Made by a program: the position numbers and the translations under genes
The notes under the pieces: model-generated
What the model saw: the letters and a program-made list of their open reading frames with translations, nothing else
Database searches by the model: none
Told to the model about the DNA's origin: nothing
In this document: in pieces, positions 18,501 to 26,190 of the stretch
How the letters are laid out: each line of letters starts with the position of its first letter
Position numbering within the stretch: position 1 is the first letter of the stretch
Assembly (NCBI RefSeq): GCF_002554795.1
Contig: NZ_PDEQ01000002.1
Coordinates: 496,001-560,000 of the forward strand
Source: Longibacter salinarum
Lineage (GTDB): Bacteria; Bacteroidota; Rhodothermia; Rhodothermales; Salinibacteraceae
DNA: 64,000 nt
Direction of reading: 5' to 3'

Positions 18501-19239
18501 AGATATGACCCGCCATGTGGAGCTTGAGGTCACGGATAGAAGCGGAAACGTCTCCCGGATCCAAGTCGGGGAGATGAAGAACGCTCACCGTGGGATTGAT
18601 CCGTACGATCACGTCGCTCCACCAACGGGATTCGCGCGGACGGCGCTTCGTGTCCAAGCACCAGGGGCTGACAACAAACGGGAGAAATATCTGGCGCGAG
18701 ATCTACGCGCACCCGCGAATGGGGGTCAGACATACCCGTTGCGTCTACTTTCGAAAGATGCCCGTGCTGTGACGCTTGGGGTGCAATCGCTGCCGGCGCA
18801 GGCTGGCACGCGAGTCATTCTTGTCAACGACGAAAGCGGCGTACGTCATGATCTGACTTCTACATCTTCGCTGTCCGTAAATCCGTCCCAAACGTCGACC
18901 TCGTGGACGCTACTGGTTGGCACCGAAGCGTACGTGAGCTCGGAGCTAAATGCATCTCCCGATCAGGTCGTTGTTGAACCGCCAGCCCCGAACCCGTTCC
19001 GGGATGCCACCACGATTCGCTACGTGCTCCCTGAATCGAAGGACGTCAAAGTTGAAGTGTATGACCTTCTCGGGCGTCGCTTGCACACGCTGGTTAATAA
19101 GCGCCAATCAGCCGGAGAACACACGATTCGGTGGAACGGCACGAGAGGTAACGGTGCGTCCTTGTCGAGCGGGATGTATTTTGTCCGCATGAATCTGGGG
19201 GCTGTTCAGCACGTCCACAAAGTCGTGCACGTGCGCTGA
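15544..19239 (+). CDS. Multidomain secreted endonuclease I with OB-fold modules and T9SS-type C-terminal domain
   Basis: 1231 residues from ATG 15544, chosen for its signal peptide (MRTQPLLRFLTFLALL ... GTVAQS). Domain order: OB-fold module (about 30-225); Calx-beta (about 230-340; DDTETEGLERLELVL); endonuclease I domain (about 350-580); second OB-fold (about 588-720); beta-rich region with GRGFWLL and DGWNIISNPL; C-terminal sorting-like domain beginning at about residue 1146 (PAPNPFRDATTIRY, VEVYDLLGRRL, SGMYFVRM). The nuclease core carries the metal-dependent motif NTEHIWPRS (418-426), DMHIL (437-441) and N449/R452/N454 (NSARSNYAYG), all expected for an active DNA/RNA endonuclease. It should be exported across the inner membrane by Sec and across the outer membrane by T9SS, then degrade extracellular nucleic acid. 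Flanking terminators suggest its own transcript. Confidence 0.9.
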   Translation: MRTQPLLRFLTFLALLVVASTSGTVAQSVVTIAEARSQGVDATVTVEGTVTRAFGSFVRLQDDSGTTGASALVIRQTSGPFNTDVTSGVITAGTQLQVTGTLSEFNGLLQINESDLGDYQVLGQGSVPAPQSVSIDDLASAGEDYESELVSISSLSFQSASGVFANGEDYTVVGETGSFPFRVQQADETQLAGTTIPAGAFEYEGVVGQFINDYQLIPVLESDVQSSRSFRFNRIFANVEEGTGTVSVDVSALNVADGETVSVTVDAGAGSTAEVGTDVTGLTVPQTLTFTDADPAPQSISVNVSDDTETEGLERLELVLSSADGAIAVPGRFTIWIRDDATAQGTVASGETGDILVETLQATFGSAPTLGYDIARDSLYRTIYNDGGIVEGIYTGFQATVDPNGGDASQQAGDDGVNTEHIWPRSQGAEEEPALSDMHILAPAFGSVNSARSNYAYGEIPNTETDTWFFEDQSQSTIPASNIDAWSELDDSPTRTDRRFEPREAVKGDVARAAFYFVTMYPNRANLQFYEQQRETLFQWHQDDPVDAAEVRRNIIQASYQGNKVNPFIVDPTLIDRAYFSGGGSPSPTVISIREARQLGGGATVTVEGTVTRLTDDGPYIQDATAGLYVFESQGAFGSDLGNTIQVGTELCVTGSLEYYNGLLELTDVADGQYEAVSQGNTLPTPPVVTLSDIVSNGEDYEAELVRVEDIQIEANGDATFQASTNYAVTDASLGTPTDAVSMRIPDGSPLVGVEIPVTTTFAGALGQFNGEGFESDEPDTGYQLLGLATSDLQGAGGTIPDETKLDVSLSFGSTGETASYRLVGLAGQVDRSIATTLSGAPEVSWTAFHDTGASQDYLQTYDGSDTFNFRPGRGFWLLSTSDWTVSETVSNVNVSNNTTTVPLHDGWNIISNPLPLDVSWSAVVSANGGSLQPIWQWDGSFQQTASFTAATGGEAFYFLNDQGLTELTIPTGASSTPTTLATHSIDMTRHVELEVTDRSGNVSRIQVGEMKNAHRGIDPYDHVAPPTGFARTALRVQAPGADNKREKYLARDLRAPANGGQTYPLRLLSKDARAVTLGVQSLPAQAGTRVILVNDESGVRHDLTSTSSLSVNPSQTSTSWTLLVGTEAYVSSELNASPDQVVVEPPAPNPFRDATTIRYVLPESKDVKVEVYDLLGRRLHTLVNKRQSAGEHTIRWNGTRGNGASLSSGMYFVRMNLGAVQHVHKVVHVR

Positions 19240-19289
19240 TTGTCTATCATACCCGACTGTTTTCTTTGCTTCCTTATAGATCGAATCCG

Positions 19290-19721
19290 ATGATACCGCT
19301 CTGCCGAATTGTAATTAATCCATTGCGCCGTCTGACAGCAACGGGGCTCGTAGTCGTACTTCTGTTCGCTGCAGGTTGTGATTCAGGCGGGGATAGCGGT
19401 CCTTCGGGTGAGGCCCCCTCTGTACCGACCGGGATTGATGCTGTGCAGCAGGGCGCAGCCGTAGATGTGACATGGAAAGCGTCTAATCGTGCAGACGGGT
19501 ACAACGTTTATCGTGCACGTGGAGATGCAGAGGTTAATGTGTCGGGCACGCCCGTGAACGGGGAGTCATCTATTAGTGATACACAGTTCTCAGATTCGTC
19601 CGTGCAAAGCGGGACCGTTTATTCCTATCGGGTAACCGCCGTTGGTGCAGGGGGGGCGGAAAGCAACCCGTCCGCATCCATTCAAATACGTGTATTCGCA
19701 GATCCGCCTGCACGTCCGTAA
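19290..19721 (+). CDS. Small FN3-domain lipoprotein
   Basis: 143 residues from ATG 19290. The signal peptide ends with lipobox AAGC; a Ser/Gly/Asp spacer follows, then one fibronectin type III domain (GIDAVQQGAAVDVTWKAS, GYNVYRARGD, SGTVYSYRVTAV) reaching nearly to the C-terminus. It lies 50 bases after the endonuclease gene on the same strand, before a terminator, so the two are probably co-transcribed. It may be an anchoring or binding accessory; nothing catalytic is seen. Confidence 0.8.
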   Translation: MIPLCRIVINPLRRLTATGLVVVLLFAAGCDSGGDSGPSGEAPSVPTGIDAVQQGAAVDVTWKASNRADGYNVYRARGDAEVNVSGTPVNGESSISDTQFSDSSVQSGTVYSYRVTAVGAGGAESNPSASIQIRVFADPPARP

Positions 19722-19751
19722 GCTGATCTGAAAAGACTTACAGCGACTGTG

Positions 19752-19785
19752 AGGCGGCACCTTCTCCGGAGGGTGTCGCCTTTTT
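19752..19785 (+). terminator. Intrinsic terminator after FN3 lipoprotein
   Basis: A 10-bp stem (19752-19761 with 19772-19781, one G-U pair), 10-base loop and a five-T tract. Confidence 0.85.
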
Positions 19786-20031
19786 ACGTGGATTACTTCT
19801 GTGGCCTGAGTAATACCGTTTCAACTTTGAAATGTCGGTGTCTCCAACGGATTCGATTCGGCAAACGCACCACACCCAGGCAGAAGAATGTTTGAACGTG
19901 TATTGTTGAATCGTTTCTCTTCCCAAATCGGGGCTGCTGCTAGGTCACGGTTTGGGCGGTCCCGACAATATCATTCGGAAAACTTATGAGGCGGTTTACC
20001 AACGGCCCGTCGGTTTGTGTTTTACACAACC

Positions 20032-20071
20032 AAAAAAGCAGGCCGCCCGCAAAGTGCGAGACGGCCTGCTT
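20032..20071 (-). terminator. Intrinsic terminator of S9 peptidase gene
   Basis: Read on the minus strand, AAGCAGGCCG pairs with CGGCCTGCTT (20062-20071 and 20036-20045), followed by a run of T residues (A 20032-20037 on the plus strand). It lies about 30 bases beyond the peptidase stop codon. Confidence 0.85.
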
Positions 20072-20099
20072 CCTCAGACACAGCGTAAGTGTTGATGTG

Positions 20100-22538
20100 C
20101 TATGGCGCGGATGAGTCCGCGTGTTCGGACATCGGGCCCACCGACTCCTGGATGAGCTCGAAGATGCGCCGGTATTCGTCTGTCCAGCTTGACGGTTTCT
20201 CGAAGCTGTGCGGCTCGACGGGGTACATCGCAAGCTCCCAGTCTTCCTTGCCCAGTTCGATCAGGCGTTGCGAGAGCCGGAAGATGTCCTGCGGCTGCAC
20301 GTTGGCATCGACCAGGCCGTGCGGCATCAGCAGTGGGTCCTCGAGGCCCTCGGCGAAGTAAATCGGTGAAGAACGAGCGTATGCGATTGAGTCCGTCGCC
20401 GGCGTGTTCAGGATGTTCGACGTGTAAATGTCGTTGTAGTGTGCCCAGTCCGTGACAGAGCGCAGGGCGGCGCCGCCACCGAACGACTCTGGCGCGGTAA
20501 AGAGCCCCATCAGCGTCATGAAGCCGCCGTACGAGCCGCCGTAGATGAAGGTGCGTTCGGGATTGATGCCGAACTCGTCCTGGAGGTAGGCAGAGCCGTC
20601 CACGTAATCGCCGAGATCGCGACCGCCCATGTGCCGGTAGATCGCCGTCCGCCAGTCGCGGCCGTACCCGGCAGATCCACGATAGTCGATGTCGATGACG
20701 GTGTAGCCGAGGTCCGCGAGCATGTTGTGAAACATCATTTCGCGGAAGTAATACGGCCAGCCTTTGATCACATTCTGGGTGTATCCGGCGCCGTGGACGA
20801 ACATGACGGCCGCGCCGTTCGAATCGTCCGGACGGTAGAGATGGGCCGGCACATCGACCCCGTCTGACGCTTCAAACGTGATGATTTTGGGATCGCGCCA
20901 GTCGTACGCCAGCCACTCGTCGGTGGGAGAAGAGGTGACGCGTTCGGCTTCAGCCGTTTCCGAACGATCCTGAACGTAGATGTCCGGAGGCCGATTGCTG
21001 TACTCGTAAAGCGTTGCGAGCGTGCCGGTCGGGGAGGGCGGCGTGAAGTGCTGTCCGCTTCGGTCGGTCAGGCGGGTTCGGTCTCCGCCATCCGCGTCCA
21101 TTTCGTAGACGTGGAGCTCGTGGGCCGACTCTTCTGTCGATTGGAAGGTCCAGGTCGAGCCGTCTTCGGAGAGCCGTGGATCGGAGACTTCGAATTCGCC
21201 CGTCGTCAACTGCGTGATCTCTCCAGACGACACGTCCACGGTATACAGATGGCTCCAGCCGGTGGCTTCGCTCTGGAAGTAGACGGTTTCCCCGTCCGGC
21301 ATCCAGCCGATTGTACCGGGACCGCCATAGGCACTGATGCCGGGGCCTCCGACCCAGGCGTCGTCCTGCTGGCGGTCGAGAACGGTAAGATCACCCGTTG
21401 CCGCGTCGAGGCGTGCGATCCATCGGTCTTTGTTGTCGTCCGCCCGAACGACGAGGACCGCGTTGCTCCCCTCGGAATTCCAGTACGGCCCATACGCGTA
21501 GAGAGAGCGCTTAGCTTCTGACGAATCCATCTCGACGCCTTGCTCCTGCTGGTACGCCGGAATGTCGTAGGCACCAGGCAGCTGATGCAGGTCAACTTCG
21601 TACGTCGTGTCCCGCTGAACGTCCTGCACGTAGAGAGCAAATGCACCCGGCTGGATGCCGACTTTCGGACGCGCCTCGATCGCCTCCGCGAAACCGGAGA
21701 GCGTTACGTAATCGGCGAGGAGGGTTTCCTCCGCATCCGGCGATTCTTCCTGCACGGTGAACGATACGAATCGCTCGGACGGGTCAATCTGAAGTTGGCG
21801 AAGCGAGCCATCTCCATAGTAATACGTCGGAGGATCGTTGTCCGCCGCGCGCTCCCGTTCGCGGGCAGCTTTTGCTTTTTCCTGCTTTTCGTGCTCTTCC
21901 CTGAGTGTTTCGAAAAGGGCCGTCTGTTGCTCGTAGAGAAAGGCATCCTGAGCGGTCGTGTCGGGCGCTGGACCGCGTCCGGATCGGAGATCCGTGAGCT
22001 GTCGCGTCAGACCCGTTGTGAGGGAGAGGGAAAAGAGCTCATTGGCGCGTCGGTACACCACACGACGTCCGTCGGGCGAAAACCGCGGGCTGGATTCTGT
22101 GTCGGGCGTATCCGTCAGACGCGTGATCCGGTCGGCAGAGCGGTCGTACAGGTACAGGTCGCCATCGCGAGTGTACACCTTGCGCTGCTGGTCGAGGTCG
22201 TAGACGTGTTCGCCGTGGTGCCAGCCCGAGAACGTGGGTGGGGCGGCACGTCGGGCTTCAGGAGAGACCTTCGCAGGGCGCTCGCCCGTCTCCACATTGT
22301 AGGAGAAGAGGGAGTCGGAGGGGAATTCGCCACCGGGATTCCAGTCGAAGTAAACGATCCGTCCGTTGTCGTGCCAGCGGAGGTTCTCCGGCCAGTCACC
22401 GACCCAACGTTCCGGGTCCTGCATGATCTGCTCGACAGAGAGCTCAGACGTTCTGGCGTTCGCGTCGGCGGCAGGTTGGGCGTGCGTGATGGTACCGCCG
22501 AGGAGGGCGAGCGTACAGAGTAAAGCTAAAAATCGCAT
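20100..22538 (-). CDS. S9 family peptidase (prolyl oligopeptidase / dipeptidyl-peptidase type)
   Basis: 812-residue exported serine peptidase. ATG 22538 gives a good signal peptide (MRFLALLCTLALLGG ... HAQ); a longer frame to 22634 exists but adds a non-signal tail. The N-terminal half is a WD40/beta-propeller-like region with repeated (S/T)PRFSPDGRRVV-type blades and a charged Lys/Glu/Arg insertion (about residues 205-250). The C-terminal alpha/beta hydrolase domain has the triad Ser669 (GGSYGG), Asp744 (GLVDANV) and His777 (EPHSF). Family members cleave small peptides, often after proline, in the periplasm or at the surface. All catalytic residues are present and length is typical. It is divergent from the DUF2752 gene and ends at its own terminator. 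Confidence 0.93.
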   Translation of the reverse strand: MRFLALLCTLALLGGTITHAQPAADANARTSELSVEQIMQDPERWVGDWPENLRWHDNGRIVYFDWNPGGEFPSDSLFSYNVETGERPAKVSPEARRAAPPTFSGWHHGEHVYDLDQQRKVYTRDGDLYLYDRSADRITRLTDTPDTESSPRFSPDGRRVVYRRANELFSLSLTTGLTRQLTDLRSGRGPAPDTTAQDAFLYEQQTALFETLREEHEKQEKAKAARERERAADNDPPTYYYGDGSLRQLQIDPSERFVSFTVQEESPDAEETLLADYVTLSGFAEAIEARPKVGIQPGAFALYVQDVQRDTTYEVDLHQLPGAYDIPAYQQEQGVEMDSSEAKRSLYAYGPYWNSEGSNAVLVVRADDNKDRWIARLDAATGDLTVLDRQQDDAWVGGPGISAYGGPGTIGWMPDGETVYFQSEATGWSHLYTVDVSSGEITQLTTGEFEVSDPRLSEDGSTWTFQSTEESAHELHVYEMDADGGDRTRLTDRSGQHFTPPSPTGTLATLYEYSNRPPDIYVQDRSETAEAERVTSSPTDEWLAYDWRDPKIITFEASDGVDVPAHLYRPDDSNGAAVMFVHGAGYTQNVIKGWPYYFREMMFHNMLADLGYTVIDIDYRGSAGYGRDWRTAIYRHMGGRDLGDYVDGSAYLQDEFGINPERTFIYGGSYGGFMTLMGLFTAPESFGGGAALRSVTDWAHYNDIYTSNILNTPATDSIAYARSSPIYFAEGLEDPLLMPHGLVDANVQPQDIFRLSQRLIELGKEDWELAMYPVEPHSFEKPSSWTDEYRRIFELIQESVGPMSEHADSSAP

Positions 22539-22743
22539 ACCGAGGAGGGGCGTGGAGAGGTCGGTCGGGGTGGCCGTCGAGACCAGATTTCGAGCGTCGA
22601 GAGAGACAGCCGCTGAAAAGATACGAGTCGACATGCTCCGTCACAACCATCAGCGTTCCGCTTACCACATTTCCGGAGCCGTGCGTAACAAACATACGGG
22701 CGAGCACGTGCTGTGGGTGAATTGAGAGGAGACAATCACTGCC

Positions 22744-23088
22744 ATGACGACGCGACACATACTTACACGGGCGATGGGCGGGCATATGCGCCGCTTTCCC
22801 GTCGAAGCCGGTCTCTGGACGGCGGGCCTTGTGCTCATGGCCTTCATGAATCCGTCGGCTGAAGGCGAAACGTGGTGCCTCTTTGCCCGCCTAGGTATTG
22901 AATGGTGTCCGGGCTGTGGTCTCGGTCATGCGATTGCTTTTATGGCGCGCGGAGAGTGGGCAGCTTCCTTCGCTGCTCATCCGTTCGGCGCGGTGGTCGT
23001 CGCAGGACTCTTCGTTCGAATTGTTCGCCTCCTTCGCGAAGCATACGGAAGACGCCGACCGGTCTTCTCCACTTTCTCCCGTCGGTAA
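22744..23088 (+). CDS. DUF2752 family small membrane protein
   Basis: 114-residue protein with the DUF2752 signature: a first hydrophobic helix, the CPGCGLGHA motif (two cysteines in CPGC), then an AHPFG motif followed by a second helix and a basic tail. Function of the family is unknown. A TM2 protein gene follows on the same strand 75 bases downstream; DUF2752 and TM2 genes commonly neighbour each other in Bacteroidota, which supports a two-gene operon. Confidence 0.85.
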   Translation: MTTRHILTRAMGGHMRRFPVEAGLWTAGLVLMAFMNPSAEGETWCLFARLGIEWCPGCGLGHAIAFMARGEWAASFAAHPFGAVVVAGLFVRIVRLLREAYGRRRPVFSTFSRR

Positions 23089-23163
23089 TCGCCGCCTGCC
23101 CGGGGCCGACCGATGATGACGCGGCACCTCGCATTCACGTTTTCACCAGAGTCAGCGCCTACA

Positions 23164-23544
23164 ATGTCAAAAGTACTGAAGTATCTTCCCGAACTGGAGG
23201 GCGACGAGCAGGTCTTCGTCGCGCAGATGATCAAGCAGATGAGTGAAGACCAGGCGCTTCAGTTCGCCAATTTGTACCGGGCGCGTCGTCGCGATCCGAT
23301 GACGATCCTGTTGATGAACCTGCTGGGATTCGTTGCCATCGCGGGCGTGCACCGATTCTACCTCGGTCAGGTCGGCATGGGGCTACTGTACCTCTTTACG
23401 GGCGGATTCTGCCTGGTCGGGACGGTGATCGACTGCTTTCGCTACGAAACGTTGACGTTCGATTACAACGCGAATAAGGCGCAGGAGTGCGCGAGGATCG
23501 TGATGGAGACGATGCCGTCACAAGCCTCACCGTCAGACCATTAG
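23164..23544 (+). CDS. TM2 domain-containing membrane protein
   Basis: 126 residues from ATG 23164 (an in-frame ATG at 23113 would add 17 unlikely residues). A soluble N-terminus of about 40 residues precedes a TM2 domain: two membrane helices joined by the short turn GVHRFYLGQVGMG, the family hallmark, ending GTVIDCFRY. Role unknown. Probably co-transcribed with the DUF2752 gene. Confidence 0.85.
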   Translation: MSKVLKYLPELEGDEQVFVAQMIKQMSEDQALQFANLYRARRRDPMTILLMNLLGFVAIAGVHRFYLGQVGMGLLYLFTGGFCLVGTVIDCFRYETLTFDYNANKAQECARIVMETMPSQASPSDH

Positions 23545-23582
23545 GCACCGACGGTCGGATTCCGGTCGGGTAGCATCGCGAT

Positions 23583-23626
23583 AAAAAAAGAACGGCCTGC
23601 TCCGTCTCGGTACGGGGCAGGCCGTT
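23583..23626 (-). terminator. Intrinsic terminator of lytic transglycosylase gene, possibly bidirectional
   Basis: A 15-bp stem with one G-U pair (23591-23605 with 23612-23626) and a 6-base loop. On the minus strand it is followed by seven T residues (A 23583-23589). It is placed between convergent genes and may also slow plus-strand transcripts. Confidence 0.85.
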
Positions 23627-23675
23627 GCTTTATAGTCTGGGCATTATGAGCCGGCGATCCGGCCTCAACCTTGCG

Positions 23676-25937
23676 TTAGTTGGTTTCAATCTTCAGCTTC
23701 TGCCCGGGGTAGATCCGGCTTCCGCGAAGCTCGTTTATCATGCGCAATTCGCCGACCGATGTGCCGTAGCTCTTTGCGATCGTGCTGAGCGTATCGCCTC
23801 GCTGAACGGTGTAGATGATTGGTCGATCGCCCCCGCCGTCCCGAATTTCCAGCGTCTGTCCCGGATAGATTCGCGAACCGCGGAGATCGTTCCAATCGCG
23901 AAGCTGGCGGATCGTGACGCCGTGAGTGCGGGCGATGCGATCGAGGGAGTCGCCGCGACGAACCGTGTAGGTCGATGTGCCGGCGGGCGGAGCGGTCAGG
24001 CGCAGCGTCTGACCGGGATGGATACGGGAGGAGCCAAGCCGATTCCAGCGCTGGAGGTTGCGCGTGCTTACGCCGTGACGAGCGGCGATGTCGGACAGCG
24101 TATCTCCGCGCCGTACGGTGACAATCGACGCAGACGAGGACGAGCTTGATGCTTTCTGCGACGCCGACGACGAGGACTCCGACGTACTAGATGACGATTC
24201 CGTCGACGCAGTCGCTTCAGAAGAAGACGATTTGGCCTTCGTCGAGACGGTCTCCGATGTTGACGATGACGACGCGGAGGAAGAGCTGGTTTGCTCGGAG
24301 GAACGCGTCGAAGCCGTGCGGACCGGCGGACTCTGCTGCTCGGCTGGCGAGCGCTGCAGGCCACGGTCTGTGATTACGATGCGGTCGAGCGGACGGACGG
24401 GTGTGACGGCGCCGTACTGAACGCGCATCGGCTGCTGCGGGCTCGCGTTTTGGATCGCGCTGTCGTAGTTGCGGACGGGCACGACGAGCGTCTGCCCGAT
24501 ATTGATCATGGATCCGCGGATGCCATTCGTGCGGCGCAACCGGTTGGTCGAGGTGCCGAAACGGTCCGCAATCTCCGAGAGGGTGTCACCCGAGCGGACG
24601 CGGTAGCTGGTCGCCGGACGCTTTTTTGATTCTGGAAGATCTGCGTAGCCCCAGGCGAACGTTGGGTAGCTTCCAACCGGGATGCGGATGTAGTATTTCT
24701 CACGAGAGGGAGGAAGCGTACGCTGACGCAGCTCCGGATTCAGTGCCCGGATGACATCCGCATCGGTTTCGGCGAGCCTAGCAATCTCGTAGACCGTCAG
24801 CATGGAGCCATGCACGGCCACGTAATCGTAGGCGTATGCCGGTGCTGCTTTTGGGGGCTCGATGTTGTGCTTCTCAGGCTGCGATGCGAGGATCGTGGCG
24901 GCAATGAACATTGGGACGTAGCCGCGAGTCTCGCGGGGAAGCCGGTCGTAGACCTCCCAATAGTTCGGATCCTCGATGTCGTCATATCGCTCCGTACGGC
25001 GAACGGCCCGGCGGACGCAGCCCTCCCCGCAGTTGTACGCGGCAAGGACGAGATGCCAGTCGCCCAGCGAATCGTACAGGTCACTGAGGTGACGGGCGGC
25101 GGCGCGCGTTGCCTTTTCTGGGTCGCGTCGCTCGTCGATCCAGCCATCGACCTTCAGGTCGTACATGCGACCTGTGCCGCGCATGAACTGCCACATTCCC
25201 ACGGCACCCGCCCAACTGCGCGCCCGCGGATTCAGGCCGCTCTCGATCATGGCCAAGTAGCGGAGCTCGTGCGGAACGCCCTCCTGCGCGAGGATGTGGT
25301 CGATCATCGGGCCGTACGTCTGCTCCCGCTGAAGCCAGCTGTCGACGTGCTTGCTGGGATCGCTCTTCAGGTAGTCGAGACTCTGTTTCACCAGCCGGTT
25401 CATTGTCAGCGGGATTTCCGTCTCAATGTTCTGAATGGCTTCGGGAGCCATCACGTCCTCGAGAAGCGGCTCGTCGACCTGTTCGAGCGACGCGAAGAGA
25501 CCGGCGCGCACCGAGAATATGTCTCCTTTTGCCGTCTCCATCGAGTCGGCGGAGCCTTCGTAGCGATGGTATCGCCGGTATTCTTTCGTTAGGCCGCGAT
25601 ACACGTCGCGAACGGCATCGCGCTCGATGACCGACGGGTCACGGTCGAGCAGGGCAGACAGTTCGCCCATCGCCTGATTGAGCAATCGCCCTGTGTGAAG
25701 GCTATCCGCAGCTGTGCTATCTGGCGCAGCAAGGATCCGGGCCTCAAGAACGAACAGCCGCCGGACCTGCTCGTTGATCGGCGTCTTTTGTTCAGATAAC
25801 GTGTCTGCCTCCGCGACGGCTTCCGAATTGGTTGGTGCGTCTTCGTTCGAATCCGACAGCGATTCTGTGCTGCTGCAACCGGCGAGAAGAAAGGTTGTGA
25901 GGACGGCAAGTACGGTGAGACGGAGGGATCCCTGCAT
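23676..25937 (-). CDS. Membrane-bound lytic murein transglycosylase with four LysM domains (MltD-like)
   Basis: 753-residue lipoprotein; ATG 25937 gives a signal peptide with lipobox LAGC (Cys21). The SLT/GH23 domain spans about residues 200-330. Its catalytic glutamate is E232 (IESGLNPRARS), and the downstream motifs are GMWQFMRGTG and AAYNCGEG. The C-terminal part contains four LysM repeats, each with the pattern (Y/T)xVRxGDTLxxIA ... GQxLxI. A long Ser/Thr/Glu-rich linker separates the first repeat from the last three. It should cleave the glycan strands of peptidoglycan, producing 1,6-anhydro ends, while the LysM modules hold it on the wall. MltD of E. coli has two LysM repeats, so four is on the high side. 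Confidence 0.93.
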   Translation of the reverse strand: MQGSLRLTVLAVLTTFLLAGCSSTESLSDSNEDAPTNSEAVAEADTLSEQKTPINEQVRRLFVLEARILAAPDSTAADSLHTGRLLNQAMGELSALLDRDPSVIERDAVRDVYRGLTKEYRRYHRYEGSADSMETAKGDIFSVRAGLFASLEQVDEPLLEDVMAPEAIQNIETEIPLTMNRLVKQSLDYLKSDPSKHVDSWLQREQTYGPMIDHILAQEGVPHELRYLAMIESGLNPRARSWAGAVGMWQFMRGTGRMYDLKVDGWIDERRDPEKATRAAARHLSDLYDSLGDWHLVLAAYNCGEGCVRRAVRRTERYDDIEDPNYWEVYDRLPRETRGYVPMFIAATILASQPEKHNIEPPKAAPAYAYDYVAVHGSMLTVYEIARLAETDADVIRALNPELRQRTLPPSREKYYIRIPVGSYPTFAWGYADLPESKKRPATSYRVRSGDTLSEIADRFGTSTNRLRRTNGIRGSMINIGQTLVVPVRNYDSAIQNASPQQPMRVQYGAVTPVRPLDRIVITDRGLQRSPAEQQSPPVRTASTRSSEQTSSSSASSSSTSETVSTKAKSSSSEATASTESSSSTSESSSSASQKASSSSSSASIVTVRRGDTLSDIAARHGVSTRNLQRWNRLGSSRIHPGQTLRLTAPPAGTSTYTVRRGDSLDRIARTHGVTIRQLRDWNDLRGSRIYPGQTLEIRDGGGDRPIIYTVQRGDTLSTIAKSYGTSVGELRMINELRGSRIYPGQKLKIETN

Positions 25938-26190
25938 AGGATGGGACGAGTGAAGCGTGCGTGGGGGCATTCGCGCGGGTTACTCCGATGTAACGCAAAA
26001 ATCGGGCGCTACTCGGTTGCGTATCTAAATTAAAACCAAGCGCGATGGGAATGTCACGCAGATCGTTGCAAACCGGTCAAATTTTTTATTGGACGGTTCC
26101 CTCGACCTCGGTTCGAGGCGTTTCCCCTGCTTATGTCATGCGGCACGCTGTTACATCACGGTACAGGGTGGTTGTCTCAATGAAACGACC

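Larger units (their letters stand above)
19722..20099. other. Convergent intergenic region with two terminators
   Basis: The FN3 lipoprotein gene and the S9 peptidase gene converge here. Apart from one terminator for each strand, listed separately, no feature is seen; the middle (about 19790-20030) shows no ORF or repeat that I can support. Confidence 0.6.

Noticed and set aside
21540-22523. 327-codon plus-strand frame
   Set aside because: Antisense to the S9 peptidase propeller region.
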